Assembly (NCBI GenBank): GCA_910587955.1
Contig: CAJUNN010000013.1
Location: 1-59,914, forward strand
Direction of reading: 5' to 3'
DNA length: 59,914 bases
Origin: an uncultured Lachnospiraceae bacterium
GTDB lineage: Bacteria; Bacillota; Clostridia; Lachnospirales; Lachnospiraceae
In this document: positions 27,420 through 34,631 of the stretch, one piece after another
Layout: each line of letters starts with the position of its first letter
How positions within the stretch are numbered: the first letter of the stretch is position 1
Made by a program: the position numbers and the translations under genes
The notes under the pieces: generated by a model
What the model saw: only the letters and a program-made list of their open reading frames with translations
What the model was told of the DNA's origin: nothing
Database searches by the model: none

Positions 27420-28751
27420 TCAGTAACCGTACCTTTTTCTATATTTCAGGAACATGAAAACAGACAGGGAAAGCGCCATCAGCTCTGCCGCCGGCGTCGC
27501 CAGCCAGATCCCATTTACACCAAGGAACAGAGGAAGTACGAGCATTGCGGCTGCCATAAACACAAAGGAGCGGGAAAATGCAAGGACAGCCGATACAATC
27601 CCGTTGGATAAGGCGGTAAACATCCCGCTGGCAAAAATATTAAATCCGATAAAAAACAGGGCGATTGTACAGAGCCGGTTTCCCGTTACTGCCAAATCAT
27701 AGACCGGATTATCCGGACGGACAAAGATTGACACCAGCGGCTTTGTCAGCAGAAAAGAAGCGGCAACCGTCAGCACAGCTATCACTGCAATCACTTTCAG
27801 ACTCACGGCGGCCAGTTTTTTCAGCTTCTCCCGGTTCTGCTCTCCATAGTAAAAACTGATCATAGGCGCAACACCATAAGAATATCCCGTGTACAGGGAG
27901 CTGGCAAACATCAGCACGTACATGATAATCGTGACAGCCGCAACTCCGTCCTCTCCCACAAATCTAAGCATCGTCCAGTTGAACATCATCGTAATGATTC
28001 CGGTGACAAGAGCAGCCGCCATCTCCGAGCATCCGTTTGCGGCTGCTTTTACGAGAATTTTCCAACGGTACACCGGCTTCTTAAAATGGAGCAGGCTCTT
28101 TTTCCGGCTGAAAACGAATAATCCCACAACCGCTGTCACAGAGTAACCAAGCCCCGTCGCAACTGCCGCACCACCGATTCCCATGCCAAAGCCGGCAATA
28201 AACACATAATCCAGGACCATATTGAGAATGCCGCCCGTCACCGAGCATGCCAGGGAGAGAGAAGCCTTCTCGCTGGCGATCAGGTAAAGGGTGAAATTGT
28301 TCATCAGAAGAATCGGCACGGTAAATACCAGATAGCGGCTTAAATAGTCCACGCAATATCCTTCTACTCCGGCGGATAGAGCCATTCCGGCAAAAATGTG
28401 ATCCATAGCCAGATACCCGGCCGCGCACATAACAATTCCCACTGCAACATTTACAAGAATCAGGAACGTAAAGTCTTCCCTGGCCTCATGGGTTTTCTGC
28501 TCCCCCATCTTTTTCATGATAACGGCGCTTCCACCGGAGGCAAGCATGGTGGAGATTGCCGTGACAAGCTGAATAACAGGGGCTGTCAGGTTAATGGCCG
28601 AAAGCGCATCCGTACCGATGAGATTTGATACAAACAGTCCGTCCACCATGGTATAAAATGACATAAACACGGTCATGGCAATGGTCGGCACGGCAAATTT
28701 CAAGATATTTTTAAGCGTCACTGGTTTTGCGTATACATTTTGATTTTCCAC
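27420..28751 (-). CDS. MATE-family multidrug efflux transporter
   Basis: A 443-residue inner-membrane Na+/H+-driven antiporter with about 12 hydrophobic segments in two similar halves. The start NILKFAVPTIAMTVFMSFYTMVDGLFVSNLIGTDALSAINL is the typical first-helix signature, and TGYSYGVAPMISFYYGEQNREKLKKL is the matching loop of the second half. It most resembles the clostridial MepA/NorM-like branch. It is divergently arranged with a MerR-type regulator, and its promoter has the 19-base spacer typical of MerR-activated genes, so induction by a bound drug is likely. A weak hairpin (GCCG/CGGC) before ATTTT lies downstream at about 27400. Confidence 0.92.
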   Translation of the reverse strand: MENQNVYAKPVTLKNILKFAVPTIAMTVFMSFYTMVDGLFVSNLIGTDALSAINLTAPVIQLVTAISTMLASGGSAVIMKKMGEQKTHEAREDFTFLILVNVAVGIVMCAAGYLAMDHIFAGMALSAGVEGYCVDYLSRYLVFTVPILLMNNFTLYLIASEKASLSLACSVTGGILNMVLDYVFIAGFGMGIGGAAVATGLGYSVTAVVGLFVFSRKKSLLHFKKPVYRWKILVKAAANGCSEMAAALVTGIITMMFNWTMLRFVGEDGVAAVTIIMYVLMFASSLYTGYSYGVAPMISFYYGEQNREKLKKLAAVSLKVIAVIAVLTVAASFLLTKPLVSIFVRPDNPVYDLAVTGNRLCTIALFFIGFNIFASGMFTALSNGIVSAVLAFSRSFVFMAAAMLVLPLFLGVNGIWLATPAAELMALSLSVFMFLKYRKRYGY

Positions 28752-28771
28752 AAATTTTTCCTCCGTTCACC

Positions 28772-28800
28772 TTGTATTTTCTTCCTGTTTACCGTATCAT
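28772..28800 (+). promoter_or_regulatory. Promoter of the merR-type gene
   Basis: TTGTAT (28772-28777), 17 bases, TATCAT (28795-28800). Its -10 overlaps the -10 of the divergent MATE promoter, so binding of the regulator would affect both. Confidence 0.55.
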
Positions 28801-28826
28801 AAACCATACAGTAACAGTACAGTCAA
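28796..28826 (-). promoter_or_regulatory. MerR-type promoter and operator of the MATE gene
   Basis: On the minus strand TTGACT (28821-28826) and TATGAT (28796-28801) are 19 bases apart. The spacer carries a repeated ACTGT motif (GTACTGTTACTGTA). MerR-family activators untwist such overlong spacers. The neighbouring MerR-type gene is the obvious regulator. Confidence 0.8.
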
Positions 28827-28857
28827 GCCTAAATACAAATATTTCAGAGGGAAAATT

Positions 28858-29676
28858 ATGAACAAGAAAAACCACCTTCTCACCATCGGACAGTTTGCCT
28901 CTATGCACGGGATCAACAAAAAGACCCTCATGTGGTACGACGAAATCGGACTGTTTAAGCCTGCCTCCATCAATCCTGAAAACGGCTACCGCTGCTACAG
29001 CTACCACCAGAGCGCCATCCTGGAAACGATTCTTTTACTTCGGGAGCTGGATGTTTCCATCCCTGAAATACAGATTTTTCTAAAAAACCGCTCCGCCGAA
29101 AGCCTGAAATGCCTTCTGGATGAAAAAATAGCAGACCTCGACATGCAGATCACGCATCTTAAGGCGGTGCGGACAACGCTCTGCACACACCGCCGGAACA
29201 TGGCTGCTCTGCTGACCATGGATCTGTCTGAAATCAGCATCATAGAGAAGGAGGAGCGCTGCCTGATTACAGTAGACATCGGCAGGGACACCTCCTTTGA
29301 GGAAGAAGTAGAACTGATCACAGCCGAAACGGAAAAATATCATCTCGGGCGCCTGCACGACGCTTCCTACGGTTCCATGATTTCCGTTTCCAGCCTGCTT
29401 GCCGGCAGCTTTGACGATTATTCCAAGCTTTTTATTGAGATTCCTTTCCTCGCCTATAAAACCGGCCTGCACATATCTCCCGGCGGAGCTTATCTGAGAG
29501 CCTTTCATAAGGGGGACTGGGGCAGAATTCCCCAGCGGTATGAAGAAATTTTTGCATATGCAGAGAAACACGGCCTGACACTCCAAGGATTCTCCTATGA
29601 AATGGGCATCAATGAAAATGTCATTGACCGGATGGAAGATTACATTGTCCAGATTGAGATTCCGGTTCTGTGTTGA
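28858..29676 (+). CDS. MerR-family transcriptional regulator with GyrI-like effector domain
   Basis: A 272-residue regulator of the BmrR type. The N-terminal winged helix-turn-helix is LTIGQFASMHGINKKTLMWYDEIGLFKPASINPENGYRCYS, followed by the dimerising antiparallel coiled coil (KIADLDMQITHLKAVRTTL). The C-terminal 150 residues (from about 120) have the pattern of a GyrI/BmrR small-molecule-binding domain, ending YEMGINENVIDRMEDYIVQIEIPV. The ATG follows AGAGGGAAAATT. It is divergent from the MATE pump and almost certainly activates it when a cationic or aromatic drug is bound (inference from architecture and the 19-base-spaced promoter). Confidence 0.92.
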   Translation: MNKKNHLLTIGQFASMHGINKKTLMWYDEIGLFKPASINPENGYRCYSYHQSAILETILLLRELDVSIPEIQIFLKNRSAESLKCLLDEKIADLDMQITHLKAVRTTLCTHRRNMAALLTMDLSEISIIEKEERCLITVDIGRDTSFEEEVELITAETEKYHLGRLHDASYGSMISVSSLLAGSFDDYSKLFIEIPFLAYKTGLHISPGGAYLRAFHKGDWGRIPQRYEEIFAYAEKHGLTLQGFSYEMGINENVIDRMEDYIVQIEIPVLC

Positions 29677-29725
29677 TACATCCCGGCGCAAACCGATTTA
29701 AAATATAACATTCTAAGATATTCCT

Positions 29726-30595
29726 TCAGTCTTTCATAAGCTCTAAGAATGTGTCTTCCAGAGTTTCGCATGCCTCATAAAGACCTGTCATTACCACACC
29801 GTGTGACGCCAGTAATTTTACTACCTCATTCTTTTCATTGGCTCCGATCCGGATTCGTACCTCTTGCTCATTTTGTGAAACTACTTGATAACCATTTTCC
29901 TGGAGAATTTTTTGTGCTGCCTCTGTATCCAGGCTTTCCATTACATAAATAATCTGTTTTTCCTTCTCATCTTTGTGAAAATTCATAAACCGGATGACTT
30001 CGCCTTTTTTGATTATAATTGCCCTATGGCACATTTTTTCCAATTCGCCCAATAAATGGCTTGAAATCAATACAGTGATATGCTTTTCATTGGCGATTTT
30101 CCTGATATATTCACGGACTTCATAAATGCCTTCCGGATCCAGTCCATTGGTAGGTTCATCCAATATCAAAACATCCGGATCCTTTAGCAAAGCCTGGGCA
30201 ATTCCCAGTCTCTGTCTCATGCCAAGGGAGTAAGCTTTTACATTCTTATTTGCAGCTTCCTTAAGCCCCAACAATTCCAGTAATTCCTCCACCTTCTTTT
30301 TTCCCACGCCATTGAGTCCGGCAAAGTACATTAGATTCTGATATCCCGTGTTATACGGATAAAAATTAGGCGTTTCAATCATACAGCCAATATCCCTGAC
30401 ACCGCTTAAATCCACTTCTCCGGTATAATTTCTGGTCAGTCCGACTAAGATTTTCATGATGCTGGTTTTCCCGGCTCCATTCGGACCAATCAGGCCAACA
30501 ATTTCCCCGCTTCCAAGCTCAAAAGAAACTTTATTTAAAATTTGAAAATCTTTCGCTCTTTTACTGACATTGTTAACGCTTAATACACGATTCAT
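29726..30595 (-). CDS. ABC transporter ATP-binding protein (ABC-2 exporter)
   Basis: A 289-residue ATPase for the membrane protein encoded upstream. Walker A is GPNGAGKTS (37-45), the signature is YSLGMRQRLGIAQALL, Walker B is VLILDEPTNGLDPEG and the H-loop is LISSHLLGELEKMCHRAI. The C-terminal extension (about 60 residues, SLDTEAAQKILQENGYQVVS) is typical of BcrA/LtnF-type ATPases linked to antimicrobial-peptide export or immunity. The start at 30595 has GGAGGAT ahead of it; upstream in-frame codons overlap the permease gene and are not conserved. The region is AT-rich compared with flanking genes. Substrate unknown. Confidence 0.92.
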   Translation of the reverse strand: MNRVLSVNNVSKRAKDFQILNKVSFELGSGEIVGLIGPNGAGKTSIMKILVGLTRNYTGEVDLSGVRDIGCMIETPNFYPYNTGYQNLMYFAGLNGVGKKKVEELLELLGLKEAANKNVKAYSLGMRQRLGIAQALLKDPDVLILDEPTNGLDPEGIYEVREYIRKIANEKHITVLISSHLLGELEKMCHRAIIIKKGEVIRFMNFHKDEKEKQIIYVMESLDTEAAQKILQENGYQVVSQNEQEVRIRIGANEKNEVVKLLASHGVVMTGLYEACETLEDTFLELMKD

Positions 30596-30668
30596 TTTCA
30601 ATCTTATCCTCCTAATTCTGTTGTTTCCGGCCTTCTTTTTTAATAACTTTATAGAAACGGTTTGTACT

Positions 30669-31394
30669 TTATAAATCTTTTTTCCGCAAAACAACCATAC
30701 CGATGAATGAAAATACAATACCTGAGATCATAAACACTGCAATATTTTTGACGCTCCAATCCTGGTACATGAGGAATTGGTCAGAAAGGCAAAACAGTAC
30801 ATAATTCATTACTTTACCCAGAGCCGTTATTTTCTGTCCAATCAGCTGTAAAATACTCGGCATCACCCAAAACAGTACGATCAGATAAATAAAAGGCGTA
30901 ATGGTTGTGTTCAGAAAACATGTGATCATGACTGCCGTTGCACCTATGGCAAAGCCATAAATCATATAAATCAAAATTTCTTTTCCAATGATTCCAAATA
31001 GCATGGCTGCTGTCCCTGGCTGTTTACAGAGGATCCATGCAATATCATATAAAATTCCGCCGCAGATACCAATCACCATGCTGGCAAGGGCTATGCTCAA
31101 AATTTTTGCCGTAATAATCCGGCTCCTGCTGCTTCTTGATGTAAAAACAAATGTCGCTGTTCTCAGATCAAATTCTTCTCCTAAACTCTTTGCCGCTAAA
31201 AACATGATTAAAATACTGGAGAAGTTTCCAAAAAATGCAATTACATTCTGTACCCCAAAACTATCCGGGAACGTATATGCACCGTATACCATCCCTCCGC
31301 CCATGACCAGCACCATAATCAGTCCTAACAGGAACTCTCTTTTTTTCAACACTTTTACTAATTCCAGAAGTGTAATGTCCATTGTATTTTTCAT
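30669..31394 (-). CDS. ABC-2 type transporter permease
   Basis: A 241-residue membrane protein with six predicted helices: GLIMVLVMGGGMVYGAYTF, NVIAFFGNFSSILIMFLAA, KILSIALASMVIGICGGI, LIYMIYGFAIGATAVMITCF, FIYLIVLFWVMPSILQLI and NIAVFMISGIVFSFIGMVVL. The EEFDLRTATFVFTSRSSRSRIITAKIL loop after helix 2 is the usual ABC-2 cytoplasmic coupling segment. It precedes its ATPase by 73 bases. Together with the small DUF6440 gene upstream it probably forms a LytTR-controlled unit. Confidence 0.88.
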   Translation of the reverse strand: MKNTMDITLLELVKVLKKREFLLGLIMVLVMGGGMVYGAYTFPDSFGVQNVIAFFGNFSSILIMFLAAKSLGEEFDLRTATFVFTSRSSRSRIITAKILSIALASMVIGICGGILYDIAWILCKQPGTAAMLFGIIGKEILIYMIYGFAIGATAVMITCFLNTTITPFIYLIVLFWVMPSILQLIGQKITALGKVMNYVLFCLSDQFLMYQDWSVKNIAVFMISGIVFSFIGMVVLRKKDL

Positions 31395-31442
31395 AACTGT
31401 GCTCCTCCTCTCGATGGAATCCCTTTATAAGCTTCTTTTCTT

Positions 31443-31474
31443 CCTATGCCCGCTTTTTCTTAAACGGGCATAGG
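31443..31474. repeat. Hairpin between DUF6440 gene and permease gene
   Basis: CCTATGCCCG and CGGGCATAGG form a perfect 10 bp stem with a loop of about 12 bases. No T-run follows on either strand, so it is probably an mRNA processing or stability element that could uncouple the level of the small protein from the transporter. Confidence 0.6.
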
Positions 31475-31492
31475 CGCATATGATGTTTTTCT

Positions 31493-31672
31493 TTAGTTGA
31501 CAGGAGTGACAACAGGCTTGCCGTCCTGATCAACCAAAACGGTCAGTCCGGTACCTACCCTCAAGTCATGGGAAGCCAACAGGTAATTCACACCGGTTTC
31601 CGTATCAACGATGATTTTTGCCACATTCACGAGCCCCTGAGTGTAGACTTCCACAAAACGTTCTTTCGCCAT
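31493..31672 (-). CDS. DUF6440-family small protein
   Basis: A 59-residue protein matching the DUF6440 family of small clostridial proteins: an initial basic strand (AKERFVEVYTQGLVNVAKI), the family core IIVDTETGVNYLLAS, and the ending LTVLVDQDGKPVVTP. There is no signal peptide, cysteine or double-glycine leader, so it is probably an intracellular beta-rich protein and not an obvious signalling peptide. The start at 31672 follows GGAGGAGGTGATTGT, a very strong ribosome binding site; the longer open frame upstream runs through the response-regulator end and promoter and is rejected. It sits between an AgrA-like regulator gene and an ABC transporter, directly behind a candidate LytTR operator. 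Function unknown. Confidence 0.85.
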   Translation of the reverse strand: MAKERFVEVYTQGLVNVAKIIVDTETGVNYLLASHDLRVGTGLTVLVDQDGKPVVTPVN

Positions 31673-31740
31673 ACAATCACCTCCTCCTTCTGCCATCTGC
31701 CAATGACAACATACCATAGAAACCAGGCCTCGTGTTTCAA

Positions 31741-31771
31741 ATTTCCTAAATGAACGTTTATATTTCCTAAA
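31741..31771 (-). promoter_or_regulatory. Candidate LytTR operator upstream of DUF6440/ABC genes
   Basis: TTTAGGAAAT occurs twice (31741-31750 and 31762-31771) with a period of 21 bases, that is two helical turns on the same face, the usual spacing for AgrA/LytTR dimers. A possible -35 TTGAAA follows directly at 31735-31740, with TATGGT 16 bases further. Confidence 0.6.
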
Positions 31772-31788
31772 CAGAAAGGGAGAGAACC

Positions 31789-32526
31789 TCACTGGCTCCC
31801 TCCCATTTTTTTGCGCAGCTTTGCTTTCCCGGCACGGGAAAGCAGGCATTCGTGACCGCCGGCCCACAGCTTATTGTGTTTCAAATCTACTGCTTCAATC
31901 TTATCTGCCGCCACCAGATAGGCACGGTGCGTGCGGATAAACCGATCCCCCAGCTGATTTTCCAGTTCATTGAGACTGCCCAAAAAATCCATCCGGCTGC
32001 CGGACGTATAGAGAATGACATGATGGGACGCAGAAGCAGTTTCAAAAAAGAGTATCTCGCACAAAGGAACATGGCGCACCATCTCTCCTGTCCGCAAAGT
32101 GAACGTTTCCGCCGGGGTCTGACGCTCTGCCATGAGACGCTCATGTATGTCATCCAGGCACCGTGCCGCTGACGGTCCAATGGGCTCCGATCCCTTAACC
32201 ACATAATCAAATGCTTCCAAATGATATTCGAACGTACGCCAAGCCAAGTCTCCGTAGCTTGTGATGTAAACCAATGTGCCGTGGGGATCCCGCCGCCGAA
32301 GCTCAAGCCCCAGCCGGAAGCCGTCCCATCTCTCATCCTTCAGATCCACATCCAAAAAGTAGATGCCCTGTTTCCCCTTTTCCACCGCATCCAAAAGTTC
32401 CTGTGCATTGGCTGCGCTGCACATGACTTTCATATCGTAATTTTCCACAAAAATCTTCCACTCCAGAGCAGTCTGGATCTGGTGGCGGATAACGTCATCA
32501 TCATCACAAAGATAAATACCGATCAT
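31789..32526 (-). CDS. LytTR-family response regulator (AgrA-like)
   Basis: A 245-residue DNA-binding response regulator. The receiver domain has the acidic cluster CDDDD at 7-11, the phosphorylation site Asp59 in YFLDVDL, and VYITSYGDLAW. The LytTR domain begins near residue 140 with FTLRTGEMVRHVPLCEILFFETASASHHVI and includes DRFIRTHRAYLVAADKI. The ATG at 32526 overlaps the stop of the kinase gene (ATGA), indicating coupled translation. Open frame upstream of this ATG belongs to the kinase gene in another frame. It probably binds the 21-base-spaced repeats just downstream, at 31741-31771. Confidence 0.93.
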   Translation of the reverse strand: MIGIYLCDDDDVIRHQIQTALEWKIFVENYDMKVMCSAANAQELLDAVEKGKQGIYFLDVDLKDERWDGFRLGLELRRRDPHGTLVYITSYGDLAWRTFEYHLEAFDYVVKGSEPIGPSAARCLDDIHERLMAERQTPAETFTLRTGEMVRHVPLCEILFFETASASHHVILYTSGSRMDFLGSLNELENQLGDRFIRTHRAYLVAADKIEAVDLKHNKLWAGGHECLLSRAGKAKLRKKMGGSQ

Positions 32527-33872
32527 CGTCTGCCCTCCACAGTCAGCTCCTGGACAAATACACCGTTTTCCCAGCTGGTACAAGGAGAGGTATTGGAATA
32601 CCGCTCCAGAATATGCTGATAGCTGGGCAGGCCCAGTCCCCGGCCCGGCCCCTTGGTAGACCATCCATCGTTCCACATTTTCCCTGGTTCAATGGTATTG
32701 GCATAAGAATTGGATACCCGAAGAAATACCTGCCCGTCCTGAGCCAGCAGTACAATCTCCACCCAGGGCTGTTCCGCGCCCAGCGCGGCTTCTGCAGCGT
32801 TATCTATCAAAATGCCCAGGCAGCGGAGAAAATCCCATACATCCATGTCTACAGCCGCGATCGGATAAAGCACCTCCAGACGGCATTCCACTCCTTTTTC
32901 CCGCATGACGGTGAGTTTGCTTAAAAGGAGGCTCCTGACTTCCGGAATCTGCAGATTTCCGATTTGGGTAGATGCCTGGATTTTCCTTCCGAGCCGCAGG
33001 TCAAATCCAGCATCCAGCTCGGACAGGGTACGGCGCAATCCTTCCAGCTCTCCTTCCCCTGCCTGCTGGGACAAGCCTGCCAGAAGGTTTTTATAATCGT
33101 GGCGGAATGTACGCACTTCACGGCGTATCATTTCCAGGTCTTGCTCGTAGAGCCGCTGCTGGGCAATAATATCCTGCTGCACCTGCATTTTCCGGGCAGC
33201 GTCGAACCGCTGGGCCAAATAGACTACCAGTACCGCCATCAGAACTACCATCACTGCCACCAGCAGGTAGTAGAATACCAGGTATTGGAGCTCAACGCCG
33301 CTTAATAATTTGAGAAACACCTCCATGACAGCCTCCAGCATGAACAAGAGGAGAGCCGTCCGCCGGACCGCAGATTCATTTCCCAACAGCAGACGGAACC
33401 ACTTTCCAAACCGCAGCTTATAAAGCAGCAGGGAGACGGCAATGCTGATGCCAAGATGCAGCCCTATTGCAGCCGCAAATGAGAAAACTCCTTCCGGCGG
33501 CAGCGCCCAGTACAGCATCATTGTCAAGGTGGCAGCCGCCACCTGGAAAATACTTGCCATACAGGCAGCGGCAAAGGCCCGCCAGAATCCAAACTGCCAT
33601 GTCCACTTTACCCAAAAGGTATACATAATGAGAATAAAGAAGGCGAGAATGAAATAGTGAAACATGAGCAATTCCGGAACCATATATAATCCTGCAGAAA
33701 GCAGGGTAACCATGAGCGAGAACAAAAGCAGAAGCGGCAATTTTTTCAGCCGCCTCCAAATCTCCCGTTCGTCCGTCACCGCCAGCACATAAATCGTCAG
33801 TGCCAGATACCCTGTCAGCAAGTCTAAACATCCAGCTAAATAATCGCTTAATAAAGACATGATTTTACACAT
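32523..33872 (-). CDS. GHKL sensor histidine kinase (AgrC-like)
   Basis: A 449-residue membrane kinase. The first 220 residues form six to seven helices with short loops, as in AgrC/VirS-type peptide receptors. The dimerisation helix carries the phospho-acceptor His258 in TFRHDYKNLL, and the GHKL ATPase has the N-box GILIDNAAEAAL and the G-box STKGPGRGLGLPS. A second ATG at 33860 is possible, as the SD-like GGAAAGAG overlaps the first. Its stop overlaps the response-regulator start. No agrB- or agrD-like gene is adjacent, so the signal is either external or made elsewhere. Confidence 0.92.
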   Translation of the reverse strand: MCKIMSLLSDYLAGCLDLLTGYLALTIYVLAVTDEREIWRRLKKLPLLLLFSLMVTLLSAGLYMVPELLMFHYFILAFFILIMYTFWVKWTWQFGFWRAFAAACMASIFQVAAATLTMMLYWALPPEGVFSFAAAIGLHLGISIAVSLLLYKLRFGKWFRLLLGNESAVRRTALLLFMLEAVMEVFLKLLSGVELQYLVFYYLLVAVMVVLMAVLVVYLAQRFDAARKMQVQQDIIAQQRLYEQDLEMIRREVRTFRHDYKNLLAGLSQQAGEGELEGLRRTLSELDAGFDLRLGRKIQASTQIGNLQIPEVRSLLLSKLTVMREKGVECRLEVLYPIAAVDMDVWDFLRCLGILIDNAAEAALGAEQPWVEIVLLAQDGQVFLRVSNSYANTIEPGKMWNDGWSTKGPGRGLGLPSYQHILERYSNTSPCTSWENGVFVQELTVEGRR

Positions 33873-33905
33873 CTCTTTCCATGCAGTTTCGTTTTCAGCG
33901 CAATT

Positions 33906-33934
33906 ATTATAGCATCTCCTATAAAAGATGGCAA
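33906..33934 (-). promoter_or_regulatory. Promoter of the kinase/response-regulator operon
   Basis: Minus strand TTGCCA (33929-33934), 17 bases, TATAAT (33906-33911), about 35 bases before the kinase start. Confidence 0.75.
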
Positions 33935-34026
33935 GAATAGAGAGCGGGCATCTACCCTTATTTCAGTGCGGATAAGAAACTACCCAGAAACAAAAAGTCA
34001 TATACAGTCTTTCCGCCATTTTTTAC

Positions 34027-34070
34027 AAAAAAATCAGAGGGTATCAATTATCTTTCATTGATACCCTCTG
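34027..34070 (-). terminator. Terminator of the candidate orphan RNA
   Basis: CAGAGGGTATCAAT and ATTGATACCCTCTG form a perfect 14 bp stem with an 8-base loop, followed on the minus strand by ATTTTTTT. No protein gene reads into it from the right within 560 bases. Confidence 0.9.
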
Positions 34071-34504
34071 CTAAACTATGCTGTCCATTGGACTTTTTCC
34101 TCTCTTTCTTGTCTCTTGTTTTCAAGTTGCTTTTTTCGTTCGACTTCTTCTGTTTTCAGCCCTTCTCTCTTCTTCTTTTAAGATTTCTTCTTTCCGGTTC
34201 TCCTCTGCTTCTTTTCCGGCTTCTGCTTCTACCTGGCTGATTCTCATCGAACTACTTCTTTTTCCCTGACCTTCTTCTTACTATGGTTTTGATTCTGATG
34301 TGTTCTACACCATTTTCTTTTCCGATAGCAGAAGGTCTAACCTAAGTTTCCGGTGGTCCGTACCTCCTTTTCTTAAATTATGAGGCAATTCATTAAGTTT
34401 TTGTTGGACTGTACCTCTCTTTCTTAGATTCACCTCATATCTATGTTAAAATATATTTTATATATTCCTTAGATGATGTGGTGTTGTTTTGTATTTCTTA
34501 TCTT
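34027..34504 (-). ncRNA. Candidate orphan structured RNA of about 470 bases
   Basis: This stretch has a consensus promoter at one end and a strong terminator at the other but no credible gene. The longest frame with an ATG on the transcribed strand is a 41-residue, Glu/Lys/Arg-rich reading (34122-34247) without a ribosome binding site. The RNA is very purine-rich. Near its 5' side are two 38-base direct repeats (34393-34430 and 34342-34379, 29 of 38 identical), each with an SD-like GAGGTAC but no start codon at the right distance. A long-range pairing GACCTTCT with AGAAGGTC and a GTGT-AGA-ACAC hairpin suggest folding. It resembles none of the tmRNA, RNase P, SRP or 6S sequences I know. A leader for short peptides remains possible. 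Confidence 0.6.
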
Positions 34505-34510
34505 GAATTC

Positions 34511-34539
34511 ATTATAGCGCACGCTTTTGAAGTTGTCAA
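34511..34539 (-). promoter_or_regulatory. Consensus promoter with A/T-rich upstream tract driving the orphan RNA
   Basis: Minus strand TTGACA (34534-34539), 17 bases, TATAAT (34511-34516): a perfect match to the sigma-A consensus. About 80 bases of almost pure A/T with phased A-tracts lie directly upstream (to about 34630), like the UP elements of rRNA promoters. This predicts very high transcription. Confidence 0.9.
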
Positions 34540-34631
34540 CACTTTTTTCAAAAAAATTTTATTTTTTCTTTTTGAAATTTGTCTATTTTTATTATTTATT
34601 ATTTATTTTTCAAATATTCATAAATATTTAT

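Noticed and set aside
30596..30718. 41-codon extension of the ABC ATPase gene
   Set aside because: Overlaps the end of the permease gene, not conserved, and the ATG at 30595 has GGAGGAT before it.
34122..34247. 41-codon frame (MRISQVEAEAG...) within the orphan RNA
   Set aside because: No ribosome binding site and a monotonous Glu/Lys/Arg composition that follows from the purine-rich RNA.
34027..34504. tmRNA, RNase P RNA, SRP RNA or group II intron for the orphan RNA
   Set aside because: No CCA-type tRNA end, no ACAGAAA/GAGGAAAGTCC block pair, no SRP tetraloop region and no domain V hairpin could be seen.
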